Below, piece after piece: positions 20,238 to 29,131 of a stretch of 64,000 nucleotides of DNA; positions within the stretch are counted from its first letter, which is position 1; every line of letters starts with the position of its first letter. Location of the stretch: assembly GCF_001650495.1 (NCBI RefSeq), contig NZ_LWCS01000019.1, positions 1 to 64,000 of the forward strand, written 5' to 3'. This stretch comes from Mycolicibacterium iranicum (GTDB lineage: Bacteria > Actinomycetota > Actinomycetes > Mycobacteriales > Mycobacteriaceae). The notes beneath the pieces were generated by a model. It saw only the letters and a list, made by a program, of their open reading frames with translations, was not told the DNA's origin and ran no database searches. The translations under genes were made by a program, and so were the position numbers.

Positions 20238-21899
20238 TCAGAACGGTGGCGGATCGCTGCCGTATTCGCCGGGGTCGCCCATGAAGTCGTCAGTGGATGG
20301 GAGGACGTCGCCGTTTGTCAACGCATTGTGCGTGAGGCGTTCGGTGCGGTTGCGGAGTCGTTGGGTGGCGGTATACGAGGCGCGCGTCTGCGCCCGGGTG
20401 CGTGTGCGCCTCGGCATCATGTCGGCTTTTCGCCCGGTGCTGGGGACGTCGGGTGGGTCACCGCTCCAGAGGTTGGCGGTGGGCAGGCACAGCATCGGAA
20501 AGAGCAGTCTGCTGCCGGGGTGGGTGGTGTAGGTGTGGCCGGTGGGTGCGGTCCAGATGATGGTGCCGTCAGGGTATTGGCGGTCACGCCAGCCGTCGTG
20601 CCCACCCCAGAAGGTTTTCAGAAGGTGATGAAAACGGCAGAGGCATTTGAGGTTTGACGCGTGGGTCGGGCCAACGGGGTTGGGCACGGTGTGGTCGATG
20701 TCGGCTTCGGTGGCGGGTTTGTCGCAACCCGGAAAGCGGCAGGTGAGGTCGCGGCAACGGACGAACGCGGCGAGAGCGCGCGAGGGGAAACGGCCGCATT
20801 CTGGTCCGGCCTGTCTGGGGTGGACGATGGCGCGAACCTTTGTGCCGCCGTCGAGCATGGCCTCGAAGAGAGGTGCGGGCATGAACCCCGAGCCGAAGAG
20901 ATACGCAGGACGGCTTTTCGCCGCAGTGGGTGTCGTGCGCCGTGAAGGACGCGCCGTGGACGCACCCTCCTCACCAGTGGGTCGGGTTTGGGTCACAACG
21001 TCCGACGGCGCCTCCGCCTCAGCCGATGAGTCTTCGTCGTCCTGCGGTCCGGTCGCGGCTTGCGGCTCAGCGGTGCGGGTCGTCTGGTCGGTGATCGCGA
21101 AGACCGTGATGTCGCGTAGCGGTCGGGGGTTGGTGGCCGCGTGGCAGTCGGAGGTGCCGCATTGGCAGGCCAGCGTGGTGATGCCGTGCATGAGGGCGCT
21201 GAAGGCGTCTTTGCGGCGTTCTTCGAGGGTGCGCGGGTCTGCTTCGCAGACGCTGTAGGCCATCGCGGTGACGGTGCGCTCCCCGGCGGCGGTGTCGGAC
21301 GCGAAAAGTCGGGCGAAGATGGTGCTGTATCCAGGAGCGTCGCCGGGCTGGCCGAATTCGACCGTGCGGTCGAGGTCGCCGGGCCGGGCACGGCGCACGC
21401 CGTCAGGGTCGTGGCGTCCGACGATGGTGTCGATGGCCGCGTCGGTCTTCTTGATCGACAGCGGTCCCCAGCCGAGGATCTCCGCGGCCAGGTCGGCGTC
21501 TACGGCGGCGATCAGCTCGGTGTCGACGATGAATGCCGTGCGGTTGACGATCGCCCGCACGAGCAGGTCGCTGATAAGTCCGGCCAGGAACAAGGCCCCA
21601 ATTTTGGGAAGGCGGTCGCGGAGCACGACGGCGCGGTAAGCCTGGTGCAGAGCCAGGCCCTGGGTGATGTGGTGGGCGGCGGCGATTGCTGCGGTGACGG
21701 CAGCGTCGGGGTCTACCCACCAATTCAGTCGATCTGCGGGAGCCAGGTTGGTGCGGCGGATGAAGTACTCGGCCATCACGGCGAGTTTGCGGGCACACGC
21801 GGCGTTTTCAGCGCGCACGGTGGTGGTAGCGGCGTCGATGAGTTCAGCAGCGGTGAGCCCGGCCAGCTGGCTGGGCTCCGGAACTGAACAATCGAACAT
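20238..21899 (-). CDS. DUF222/HNH endonuclease-domain protein (13E12 family)
   Basis: This 553-residue product has the N-terminal DUF222 helical region and, at about 385-425, an HNH nuclease motif: CRFPGCDKP, DIDHTVPN, then CLCRFHH. The cysteine pairs would bind a structural zinc. These 13E12 proteins are repeated in mycobacterial genomes; their role is unproven. The ATG at 21899 is chosen because the longer frame has no DUF222 similarity, and because the codon lies inside a LexA-type box, as in other members of the family. Codons 250-350 include a low-complexity Arg/Ala/Glu linker. Confidence 0.88.
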   Translation of the reverse strand: MFDCSVPEPSQLAGLTAAELIDAATTTVRAENAACARKLAVMAEYFIRRTNLAPADRLNWWVDPDAAVTAAIAAAHHITQGLALHQAYRAVVLRDRLPKIGALFLAGLISDLLVRAIVNRTAFIVDTELIAAVDADLAAEILGWGPLSIKKTDAAIDTIVGRHDPDGVRRARPGDLDRTVEFGQPGDAPGYSTIFARLFASDTAAGERTVTAMAYSVCEADPRTLEERRKDAFSALMHGITTLACQCGTSDCHAATNPRPLRDITVFAITDQTTRTAEPQAATGPQDDEDSSAEAEAPSDVVTQTRPTGEEGASTARPSRRTTPTAAKSRPAYLFGSGFMPAPLFEAMLDGGTKVRAIVHPRQAGPECGRFPSRALAAFVRCRDLTCRFPGCDKPATEADIDHTVPNPVGPTHASNLKCLCRFHHLLKTFWGGHDGWRDRQYPDGTIIWTAPTGHTYTTHPGSRLLFPMLCLPTANLWSGDPPDVPSTGRKADMMPRRTRTRAQTRASYTATQRLRNRTERLTHNALTNGDVLPSTDDFMGDPGEYGSDPPPF

Positions 21900-21907
21900 A
21901 CGTTCTA
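21892..21907. promoter_or_regulatory. LexA (SOS) box overlapping the DUF222/HNH start codon
   Basis: TCGAACATACGTTCTA matches the mycobacterial LexA box TCGAAC-N4-GTTCGA with one mismatch. The start codon of the minus-strand HNH gene (21897-21899) lies within it, so bound LexA would sit on the transcript start and initiation region. DNA-damage induction of this gene is the direct prediction. Confidence 0.75.
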
Positions 21908-22033
21908 TTATGCCCCGGGCTATCCCCTGTCGAGCTTCTTGTCGGTCGAGCCTGTGGATAACCAAGGCCAAGGCCGAAGGTTGGGGATAACCCTTGACTG
22001 CGAAGAGCCAGTGCCCCACTCACCGCGGACCTG

Positions 22034-22525
22034 TTACGCGCGCACCAGCCGGATCACCGGGATGGTCCGGTGCGCAGCCCTGATCTCGTAGTCTCCATAG
22101 CCGGCGTACACGTCGAGGGCTCTGTCCCACGCCGTCGCACGCTCGGCCGGATCGGTGACCTCGACGGCTGTGTATGTGCCGGAACGCTTTCCGGCGAGCA
22201 CCTCGACCGTCGGGTTGGCGGTCAGGTTCCGGTACCAAGCAGGGTGTCCCGGCCGACCGTAGTTCGAGGCGATGACGATCAGCGAATCCCCGTCGGTCGC
22301 GTAGAGCAAGGGCAACTGTCGCGGCTGCCCGCTCTTGGCGCCGATCGTTGTCAAAAGCATCACCGGGATGGGATAGACGCTGCTGACCCGCCCGCCGCTC
22401 AACCGCAACAGCGTCGGGTCGACCCGAGGCGCGACGCGCGTGACGAACCACAGGCCGGCGCTCGACCGGCCGAAGCGCTCCAACGCTCTCTCGTAGAGAT
22501 TCATCGGGCGGCGTCCATCGGACAT
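22034..22525 (-). CDS. Deazaflavin (F420)-dependent nitroreductase-family protein
   Basis: This 163-residue protein has the DDN-family split-barrel pattern: PVMLLTTIGAKSGQPRQLPL, LIVIASNYGRPGHPAWYRNL and NPTVEV. These are the hallmark blocks of F420H2-dependent reductases related to Ddn. The physiological substrate cannot be inferred. Its upstream neighbour on the same strand is the MocR regulator, 9 nt away, so the two may be cotranscribed. An alternative start at Met8 (MNLYERALERFG) is possible. Confidence 0.85.
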   Translation of the reverse strand: MSDGRRPMNLYERALERFGRSSAGLWFVTRVAPRVDPTLLRLSGGRVSSVYPIPVMLLTTIGAKSGQPRQLPLLYATDGDSLIVIASNYGRPGHPAWYRNLTANPTVEVLAGKRSGTYTAVEVTDPAERATAWDRALDVYAGYGDYEIRAAHRTIPVIRLVRA

Positions 22526-22534
22526 GCCACGAAG

Positions 22535-23929
22535 CTACAACCCGCTGGCCCGCAGCACCTCGCATAGTGCGGAAACCGCTGCCGGAAAAGCATGTTCGGC
22601 AGGTGCGGCGAACCCCACGACCAGACCGTCGCGATCCGGAACGGCGGGCCCGGCCAGCGGATGCCGCATGATCGAAAGCCCCATCACGGTGATGCCGGCC
22701 TCCGCGGCTCGTCGCAGCACCTCGGGTTCGGCGCCGTCGGGGAGGGTGACAAGAGCATTCACGCCGGCGGCCAGCCCGCCAACAGCGACCTCGAACGGGG
22801 CGAGGGCGGAGACGAGAGCGTCGCGGCGATGGCGATACCGCATGCGCATCCGCCGGATGTGCCGGTCGTAGAACCCGGATGCGATGAACTCCGCCAACGT
22901 GAGCTGGGAGATCGTGTCGACGTAGAACGGATGGCCCCCTGCCGTGGCGATCACGGGATCGACGAGTTGTTCTGGCAGAACCATCCACCCGAGGCGGAGG
23001 ACCTGCGAGAGGCTCTTGCTCGTCGATCCGAGATAGGCGACACGGTCGGGACGTAACGCCTGCAGCGCGCCCACCGGCTGACGGTCGTAACGGAACTCGC
23101 CGTCGTAATCGTCGTCGAGCACGAACCCTCCTGTGCGTTCGGCCCATTCGGCCACGGCGGTGCGGCGCGAGGAGTGCAGGGACATCCCGAGCGGGTTGTG
23201 GTGGGCGGGTGTCAGCAGCACAGAGCTGACGTCGAGTCCGTCGAGTTCTTCGACGGTGGCCCCTTTTTCGTCGACACCGATCGGTACGGTGGACACCCCG
23301 CACTGGTCGATGGCATCCCGGAACAGGAACAGCCCGTACGCCTCGACGGCAATGGGGCCGCCGATCGTCCGGACGAGCAGTTGCACTGCGTGGCGGACTC
23401 CGGCGCAGATCACGACCGTGTCCGGTGACACCCTCACGCCGCGGGCGCGGGCGAGGTATTCGGCCAGCGCCGAACGTATTTCGGGCCGACCGCGTGGATC
23501 GCCCATCCGGAGGGCTTCTGTGGGCGCGTTCATCAGTGCTCTGCGCATACAGGTCGCCCATTGGCCCCGCGGGAACTCCGCGACATCGGGAGATCCCGGC
23601 ATGAGGTTGTGCAGCGCAGTGACGCGGGCTCCGTACGGGCGCGACGGCAGTGCCGGCTTCTCCGGCGAGATGTTGGTGCCGGCAACCCACGTCCCTGCAC
23701 CCTGCCGCGACGCGAGCCAGCCTTCGGCGACCAGTTCGGCGTAGGCGTCGGCGACGGTGTTGCGGGCCAACCCGAGGTCGGTGGCCAGCGTCCGCGAGGG
23801 CGGCAGCACCGTGCCCTGCGTCAGACGGCCGGACCGTACCGAGTCGCGCAGGGCTGCGATGAGTGCGTCCTTGGTGCCGCGGGCACCTGGCGTCAGGGCT
23901 TCGCGGAGGTCCAGGTGAAGATCCCGCAT
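22535..23929 (-). CDS. MocR-type regulator (GntR wHTH fused to class-I aminotransferase)
   Basis: The product (464 residues from this start) joins an N-terminal GntR winged helix (LPPSRTLATDLGLARNTVADAY) to a fold-type-I aminotransferase domain. The PLP lysine is in YLGSTSKSLSQVLRLGW and the PLP aspartate region is DDDYDGEF. MocR proteins usually sense PLP or a PLP-reactive ligand and control the neighbouring divergent gene. That gene is the AhpD-like 24003 gene, 73 nt away. The ATG at 23929 (MRDLHLDL) fits the family start; an upstream ATG at 23959 is possible. Confidence 0.88.
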   Translation of the reverse strand: MRDLHLDLREALTPGARGTKDALIAALRDSVRSGRLTQGTVLPPSRTLATDLGLARNTVADAYAELVAEGWLASRQGAGTWVAGTNISPEKPALPSRPYGARVTALHNLMPGSPDVAEFPRGQWATCMRRALMNAPTEALRMGDPRGRPEIRSALAEYLARARGVRVSPDTVVICAGVRHAVQLLVRTIGGPIAVEAYGLFLFRDAIDQCGVSTVPIGVDEKGATVEELDGLDVSSVLLTPAHHNPLGMSLHSSRRTAVAEWAERTGGFVLDDDYDGEFRYDRQPVGALQALRPDRVAYLGSTSKSLSQVLRLGWMVLPEQLVDPVIATAGGHPFYVDTISQLTLAEFIASGFYDRHIRRMRMRYRHRRDALVSALAPFEVAVGGLAAGVNALVTLPDGAEPEVLRRAAEAGITVMGLSIMRHPLAGPAVPDRDGLVVGFAAPAEHAFPAAVSALCEVLRASGL

Positions 23930-24002
23930 CCCAGAATTGGCCCATGAACGCATGGCCATATTGAACCACCGTTGCGGGGCATTCCGGATTAGCGTCGAAG
24001 TC

Positions 24003-24464
24003 ATGGCACAGACACACACGACCCAGAGCCGCATCAAGATCTACAAGACCTCCCCCGAGTTGTTCGACGCGATGATGACGCTGTCGAGCGCCTCGGCCAA
24101 GGACGTCGATCCCGAACTCGGCGAGCTCATCAAAATCCGCGCCTCGCAGATCAACCGATGCGCCTTCTGCCTCGACATGCACACCCGGGACGCCCGCAAG
24201 ATGGGTGTCAGCGAGCAGAAGCTCGACGTGCTCTCCGCGTGGACCGAGGCCGGGGACCTGTTCGACGAGACCGAGCGCGCCGCGCTGGCGCTGACCGAAG
24301 CCATCACGGCGCTCGGCGCAGACGGGGTTCCCGACGACGTCTACGAGGACGCGGCAGGCGTGTTCTCGGACCGGGAACTCGGTCAGGTCATCGCCCTGGC
24401 CGTCACCGTCAACGCGTGGAATCGGATCAACGTCGCGGTCCACGCGGAGATCCCGCGCCGCTGA
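24003..24464 (+). CDS. Carboxymuconolactone decarboxylase / AhpD-like protein
   Basis: This 153-residue protein has the AhpD-type redox motif CAFCLDMH (C53, C56, H60), preceded by ELIKIRASQIN. This is the pattern of peroxidase-like CMD proteins, which use the Cys pair to reduce peroxide or a partner. The ATG at 24003 is taken because the frame upstream of it is not conserved. The start faces the MocR gene, so the two probably share an operator region at 23930-24002. Confidence 0.88.
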   Translation: MAQTHTTQSRIKIYKTSPELFDAMMTLSSASAKDVDPELGELIKIRASQINRCAFCLDMHTRDARKMGVSEQKLDVLSAWTEAGDLFDETERAALALTEAITALGADGVPDDVYEDAAGVFSDRELGQVIALAVTVNAWNRINVAVHAEIPRR

Positions 24465-24482
24465 CCGCCTACCGTCGACAAC

Positions 24483-25244
24483 GTGCAGACCCGGTCCGGC
24501 GCGGAGATCGTCATCGACGGCGACGTCGTCCACAAACTGCACCGGGCCGGAACCAACCCACAACAGTTGGCGCAGCGCCTCCGCATCGCCGCGGCCTCGG
24601 AGGCGCTGGTGTCTCCGCTCTCCGTCGTGCCAAAGCCTGTCGGACTGCGCTGGCAAACCAGTTGGCCGCGGGTGGAAGTTCTTGTTGCCGACCCGGAATC
24701 AGCGCCATGGGCCGAAGCCGCCGCTGTGCTGGCGGCGCTGCACACCGAACCGGTCACGGTCGGCGGCCCGACACACGGTTGGCCGCAACGGCTGCGGCGC
24801 GCGGTCGACAATCTGCGGGGCAGGCCAAGCGCGGCTCCCCGTACCGTCCAGGTTGCCGCCGCGAACCTGCCGGACGTCGTGTGGCGCGCCGGTTCGCCGG
24901 GCCGGCCGATGACGCTGGTGCACGGCGACTGGCATCTCGGCCAGCTCGGCAGGACGGCGGTGCGGTGGGAGCTCATCGACATCGACGACGTGGGCCTCGG
25001 CGATCCGGTGTGGGACCTGGCGCGGCCCGCGGGATTCTGGGCCGCGGGGCTGATTCCGGACGGCGATTGGGCGACATTCCTCGACGCCTACGACGGGCCG
25101 GCGCTGACAGAGGGTGACCCGTGGCCTGTCCTCGAACCTTTCGCGCGTGCAGCCGTCGTCCATTCGGCCGCATCGGGACTCGCCCACGGAGACACCGACG
25201 AAGCGCAGCAGGCACTCGTCGAGGCGTGCGCGGGGATGGGCTAA
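24483..25244 (+). CDS. Aminoglycoside phosphotransferase-fold protein
   Basis: The 253-residue product ends with a kinase-fold catalytic site: VHGDWHLGQLG (the Brenner HGDxxxxN-like motif, with Gln in place of Asn) and IDIDDVGLGDPVWDLARP for the metal aspartate. The N-terminal lobe is reduced and has no clear glycine loop. It could phosphorylate a small molecule; no antibiotic resistance role is implied. It starts at GTG 24483, 18 nt after the AhpD-like gene, and is probably in its operon. The stop overlaps the convergent gene by 4 nt. Confidence 0.75.
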   Translation: MQTRSGAEIVIDGDVVHKLHRAGTNPQQLAQRLRIAAASEALVSPLSVVPKPVGLRWQTSWPRVEVLVADPESAPWAEAAAVLAALHTEPVTVGGPTHGWPQRLRRAVDNLRGRPSAAPRTVQVAAANLPDVVWRAGSPGRPMTLVHGDWHLGQLGRTAVRWELIDIDDVGLGDPVWDLARPAGFWAAGLIPDGDWATFLDAYDGPALTEGDPWPVLEPFARAAVVHSAASGLAHGDTDEAQQALVEACAGMG

Positions 25245-25543
25245 CTGGAGAAGAACAACCGCCCCATGCCTTGTTTGCGGTAGTGCTTGTTACCGCGCTT
25301 TCCCCAGCCTGGACCGTAGCCGTATCCCTGGTGGGGCATCGGCGGCGGGGCCGCCTGCATGAAGCGGTTCTCCATCTGCGTCAGCGCTTCGAGCTCCCCG
25401 AAGTCGAGGAAGATGCCACGGCAGGATTCGCACTGCTCCAGGTGGACGCCGTTGCGTTCGTAGGTCTTCATGACTCCGGCGCACTTCGGGCACAGCAGGG
25501 TGTTGCCCGCGCCCGGGGGTGGCTGATATGGCGGAATGCTCAT
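25241..25543 (-). CDS. Small TFIIB-type zinc-ribbon protein
   Basis: This 100-residue protein has two CxxC pairs, LLCPKCAGVMK and EQCESCRGIFLDFGELE, the zf-TFIIB signature. The C-terminal tail is rich in Gly, Tyr, Lys and Arg, and ends GMGRLFFSS. The ATG at 25543 (MSIPPYQ) is preferred to one 12 codons upstream because the family normally has a short N terminus. The function is unknown; it may be a zinc-bound nucleic-acid or protein adaptor. It is divergent from the PNPOx-fold gene. Confidence 0.8.
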   Translation of the reverse strand: MSIPPYQPPPGAGNTLLCPKCAGVMKTYERNGVHLEQCESCRGIFLDFGELEALTQMENRFMQAAPPPMPHQGYGYGPGWGKRGNKHYRKQGMGRLFFSS

Positions 25544-25622
25544 ATTCGCATAACGGTAGAGGTTCCCGAGAAGTGCCATTGGACTCTAGAGGAGATATCC
25601 GACGGAGACGACGATCGATGCC

Positions 25623-26066
25623 ATGGACGCGACAACGGCATCGGGTGCACCGGTCACCGAACTCACCGAGAACGAAAGCTGGGGCCTGCTGGGCTCGGTA
25701 TCGCTGGGTCGGCTGGTGACGACCGTCAACGGCTGGACCGAGATCTTCCCGGTGAATTTCGTCGTGCAGAACAGGACCCTGCTGTTCCGTACCGCCGAAG
25801 GCACCAAACTTCTGACTGCCGCGCTCAACGAGTATGTGGTCTTCGAAGCCGACGACCACAACGTTGCCGAGGGCTGGAGCGTGATCGTGCGCGGCAAGGC
25901 CAAGCTCCTTGCCACCGCCAACGAGATCGCCGAGGCCCGGCGCGCAGGCCTCTACCCCTGGGTCGCCACCCAGAAGGAGCGCTTCGTGCGGATCACGCCG
26001 CAGTCGATGACAGGCAGACGGTTCGTCTTCGGGCCGGAGCCCGACGTCATCGGGCTGAGCAGCTGA
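25623..26066 (+). CDS. PNPOx-fold flavin/F420-binding protein
   Basis: This 147-residue split-barrel protein has the typical first block ENESWGLLGSVSLGRLVTTV, an EIFPVNFVVQNRTLLFRT strand pair and GWSVIVRGKAKLL. Such proteins bind FMN, F420 or heme; the cofactor is not readable from the sequence. The ATG at 25623 has a purine-rich GACGGAGACGACG upstream. The 3' end is 3 nt from the convergent wzm stop. Confidence 0.85.
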   Translation: MDATTASGAPVTELTENESWGLLGSVSLGRLVTTVNGWTEIFPVNFVVQNRTLLFRTAEGTKLLTAALNEYVVFEADDHNVAEGWSVIVRGKAKLLATANEIAEARRAGLYPWVATQKERFVRITPQSMTGRRFVFGPEPDVIGLSS

Positions 26067-26069
26067 GGG

Positions 26070-26900
26070 TCACACCCAGTACGGCACCCGCGCCCGGTAC
26101 TGCCGCATCGCCAGAGCCGCGAAGGTCCAGCCCACCACGGTGAGAGCGATGACCACCACCCAATGCCGCAGTTCCTGGTCGGCTCCCAGGAGCGGCGCAC
26201 GCACGATGTCCAGGTAGTGCAGCAGCGGGTTGAGTTCGACGATCTTCGCCCAGCCGCCTGCGCCCTGGGCCTGCAGTGTGGACTCGTTCCAGATGATCGG
26301 CGTCATGAAGAACAGCAGCTGCACCAGGCTGGCGAGCAGCGGGCTGATGTCGCGGTAGCGGGTCGCCAGAATTCCGAAACACAGTGCGACCCAGACACAA
26401 TTGAGCGCGATCAGCATCAACGCCGGGATGACCGTCAGGTCTGTCCACTTCCATGGTTTCGGATAAACGATGGCGATGATCACGAAAATGATGATGTTGT
26501 GGGCGAACAGGATCATCTGCCGCCACACCAGCCGGTAGACGTGCACCGACAACGGGGTCGGAAGTTGCTTGATCAACCCCTCGTTGGCGATGAACACCTC
26601 GGCGCCCTCGAGGATCGACGCGTTGATCAGATTCCAGACGATCAGCCCGAGCGTGACGTACGGAAGATGCTCGGACAGTTCGAGTTTGAACAGCATCGAG
26701 TACAGGCCGCCCATCGCCACGGCGGTGGTGCCGGTGGCGATGGTGATCCAGAACGGTCCCAGCACCGATCGTCGGTAGCGCTGTTTGATGTCCTGCCAGC
26801 CAAGATGCAACCAGAGCTCACGCTTGCCGAACCCCGAGACCAGATCGCCCCATGCCCGCGAGAACGTCTTGGACTGCGCCGCGGCATCCATGATGGTCAT
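26070..26900 (-). CDS. Galactan ABC exporter, permease (Wzm/RfbD-like)
   Basis: This 276-residue ABC-2 permease corresponds to Rv3783. With the ATPase encoded at 27793 it is thought to move lipid-linked galactan across the inner membrane. Six hydrophobic segments are visible, with the family's WQDIKQRYRRSVLGPFW before the first helix and a PLLHYLDIVRAPLLG stretch before the last. The ATG at 26900 overlaps the glfT1 stop (ATGA). A longer frame to 27179 lies inside glfT1 and is rejected. Confidence 0.92.
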   Translation of the reverse strand: MTIMDAAAQSKTFSRAWGDLVSGFGKRELWLHLGWQDIKQRYRRSVLGPFWITIATGTTAVAMGGLYSMLFKLELSEHLPYVTLGLIVWNLINASILEGAEVFIANEGLIKQLPTPLSVHVYRLVWRQMILFAHNIIIFVIIAIVYPKPWKWTDLTVIPALMLIALNCVWVALCFGILATRYRDISPLLASLVQLLFFMTPIIWNESTLQAQGAGGWAKIVELNPLLHYLDIVRAPLLGADQELRHWVVVIALTVVGWTFAALAMRQYRARVPYWV

Positions 26901-27796
26901 CTGCGTACAAACCTTTCGCGTCGGCCCAGGCGGCGCAGGCGAATCCATTCCCGAAATCCCGCGGGGTCGCGCTTGGAGACCAGAAAATACCAGCCGAAGC
27001 GCAGCCATTCCTGGGGGACGAGCTTGCGCATCCCGGGTTGGGACTGCAGGTATCCGCGATTGCGGTAGGTGTAGTAGCGCTTGATCTCGTTCTCGGGGTA
27101 CTGGGTGTGCATGCGGCCGCCCAGGATCGGCTTGAACTCGTCGCTGCCCTGCGGATGGAGGTAGACAGCCTGCAGGCACGTGCCGAACGGCAGACCCGAA
27201 CGCAGGAGCCTGCGGTGCACCTCGGTTTCGTCGCCCCGGAAGAACAGTCTCAGGTCCGGCACCCCGACCGCCTCGACCGTCGAGGCGCGAAACAGCGCAC
27301 CGTTGAACAGATGGGAGATGCCGGGCATCAGATCGGGAAGCTCGGCGTCGGTGCGTAGTTCGCTGACCCAGCGCCGCCAGACCAGCCCGCGCCGCAACGG
27401 AAAGGCGAGTTTGTCAGGATTGTCGAGATCGCAGATCATCGGCGAGACCTGGGCAAGGCCGTGCTGCTCGGCGCAGGCCAACAGGGTCGTCAGGACCTCC
27501 GAATCCTGCGGACGACCGTCGTCGTCGGCCAGCCAGATCCAGTCGGCGCCCAAGCTCAACGCGTACAGCATGCCGAGCGCGAAACCGCCCGCCCCGCCGA
27601 GGTTTCGGCGTGACCCCAGGTAAGTCGTCGGAACTGGTTGCGCGGCAACGAGATCACGGACGACCTCGTCGTCGTCGTTGTCGACGACGATCAGATGGTC
27701 CGGAGCTCGGCTCTGTGAGCAGACCGCATCGAGCGACTTGGCGAGTTCGTCCGGCCGACGATGCGTGACGACGACTGCGCATACGGAGTCGGTCAT
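26897..27796 (-). CDS. glfT1: Galactofuranosyltransferase GlfT1
   Basis: This 299-residue GT2-family enzyme transfers the first two galactofuranose units onto the rhamnosyl-GlcNAc-PP-decaprenol linker. The GT-A fold starts with VCAVVVTHRRPDEL. The metal-binding DDD (91-93, in WLADDDGRP) and the later FRGDETEVHRRLL acceptor-site acidic motif are intact. It is flanked by the exporter ATPase and permease genes with 4-nt overlaps on both sides, as in the M. tuberculosis Rv3781-Rv3783 set, so the galactan initiation and export steps are translated together. Confidence 0.94.
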   Translation of the reverse strand: MTDSVCAVVVTHRRPDELAKSLDAVCSQSRAPDHLIVVDNDDDEVVRDLVAAQPVPTTYLGSRRNLGGAGGFALGMLYALSLGADWIWLADDDGRPQDSEVLTTLLACAEQHGLAQVSPMICDLDNPDKLAFPLRRGLVWRRWVSELRTDAELPDLMPGISHLFNGALFRASTVEAVGVPDLRLFFRGDETEVHRRLLRSGLPFGTCLQAVYLHPQGSDEFKPILGGRMHTQYPENEIKRYYTYRNRGYLQSQPGMRKLVPQEWLRFGWYFLVSKRDPAGFREWIRLRRLGRRERFVRR

Positions 27797-28611
27797 GCGG
27801 ACCGATTTCCCCGCGCGTTCTCTTCGAGCACCTCTCGCACATGTCGCGCCGCGTCCTCGCCCTCGTAGGCACGCACAACGTCTTCGATCTCACCCTCCAT
27901 CTTGATGGTGCCGTGGTCGATCCACATCGCCGTGTTGCAGAGTCGGGCAAGGAACTCGTTGGAGTGGCTCGCGAAGACCAGGATTCCGGACCGGGACACC
28001 AGATCTGCGAGGCGCGACTGCGCCTTCTTGAGGAAATCCGCATCGACCGCGCCGATACCCTCGTCGAGCAGCAGGATCTCGGGGTCGATGCTGGTGACGA
28101 CACCCATGGCCAGGCGCACCCGCATACCCGTCGAATAGGTGCGCAACGGCATCTGCAGGTAATCGCCGAGCTCGGTGAACTCCGCGATCTCGTCGACCTT
28201 GGCCAGCATCTGCTTGCGGGTCTGCCCCAGGAAGAGACCCCGGATGATGATGTTCTCGAATCCGGAGATCTCGGGGTCCATCCCGACGCCCAGATCGAAC
28301 ACCGGGGCGACACGTCCGCGCACCGACGCGACCCCTCGGGTGGGCTCGTAAATTCCTGACAGCAGCCGTAGCAGCGTCGACTTGCCTGCGCCGTTGTGTC
28401 CGACCAGCCCGACGCGGTCTCCCATCTTGAGCGACAGCGTGATGTCACGCAGCGCCTCGATGACGACGACGTTGGACTCGTTGCGTCCGATCGCCCCGCC
28501 GGCCTTGCCCAGGAACGCCTTTTTCAGCGACCGGGTCTTGGCGTCGAAGATGGGGAACTCGACCCACGCATCGCGGGTTTCGATGAACGGTTCGTCGTGA
28601 GGGCCGGTCAC
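27793..28611 (-). CDS. Galactan ABC exporter, ATPase (Wzt/RfbE-like)
   Basis: The 272-residue ATP-binding subunit has Walker A GHNGAGKSTLL (71-81), the ABC signature in the degenerate form YSTGMRVRLAMG, and Walker B PEILLLDEGIGAVD, followed by a FASHSNEF switch region. It has no C-terminal glycan-binding domain of the kind seen in some O-antigen Wzt proteins. It is the partner of the 26070 permease. It is the first of the three overlapping genes. Confidence 0.93.
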   Translation of the reverse strand: MTGPHDEPFIETRDAWVEFPIFDAKTRSLKKAFLGKAGGAIGRNESNVVVIEALRDITLSLKMGDRVGLVGHNGAGKSTLLRLLSGIYEPTRGVASVRGRVAPVFDLGVGMDPEISGFENIIIRGLFLGQTRKQMLAKVDEIAEFTELGDYLQMPLRTYSTGMRVRLAMGVVTSIDPEILLLDEGIGAVDADFLKKAQSRLADLVSRSGILVFASHSNEFLARLCNTAMWIDHGTIKMEGEIEDVVRAYEGEDAARHVREVLEENARGNRSA

Positions 28612-28618
28612 GCGGCTC

Positions 28619-29131
28619 TCACAGGTATTGACCGGTGCCGGGATGTCCGGGCCCGCCGCGTTGCCCGGGAATGCTCACACCGGGAGGGAGCGCGCCCTGA
28701 CGCATCTGTTCGAGCTGCTGGCGGGCCGCCATCTGCTGGGCGAACAGCGCCGTCTGAATGCCGTGGAAGAGGCCTTCCAGCCAGCCGACCAGCTGGGCTT
28801 GCGCGATGCGCAGCTCGGCGTCCGACGGCACGGCGTCTTCGGTGAACGGCAGGGTGAGCCGCTCCAGCTCGTCGCGCAGTTCCGGCGCGAGGCCGTCCTC
28901 GAGCTCGCTGATGCTGGTGCGATGGATGTCGCGGAGCCGTCCACGGCTCGCCTCGTCGAGCGGGGCGGCGCGCACCTCCTCCAGCAGCTGCTTGATCATG
29001 GTGCCGATCCGCATCACCTTGGCGGGTTGTTCGACGAGGTCGGTCAGCGACTTGCCGTCACCGCGGGCGTCGATGTCGCTCTCGCCGTCACCGATGATCT
29101 CGATCTGGTCGTCGTCGGAATTGGTAGCCAT
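28619..29131 (-). CDS. bpa: Bacterial proteasome activator Bpa (PafE)
   Basis: This 170-residue helical protein is the ATP-independent ring that docks on the 20S proteasome and feeds unfolded proteins into it. The four-helix core lies at about 30-140, and the C terminus ends in GQYL, the tail that inserts into proteasome alpha-subunit pockets. The tail before it is a flexible Pro/Gly stretch, also typical. It lies 7 nt from wzt and is probably cotranscribed, as in M. tuberculosis Rv3780-Rv3781. Confidence 0.93.
   Translation of the reverse strand: MATNSDDDQIEIIGDGESDIDARGDGKSLTDLVEQPAKVMRIGTMIKQLLEEVRAAPLDEASRGRLRDIHRTSISELEDGLAPELRDELERLTLPFTEDAVPSDAELRIAQAQLVGWLEGLFHGIQTALFAQQMAARQQLEQMRQGALPPGVSIPGQRGGPGHPGTGQYL

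Noticed and set aside
22020..24656. An 878-codon open frame antisense to the F420-type, MocR and AhpD-like genes
   Set aside because: Its product is Arg/Pro-rich without domains, and three well-supported genes on both strands occupy the same bases. High GC opens such frames easily.
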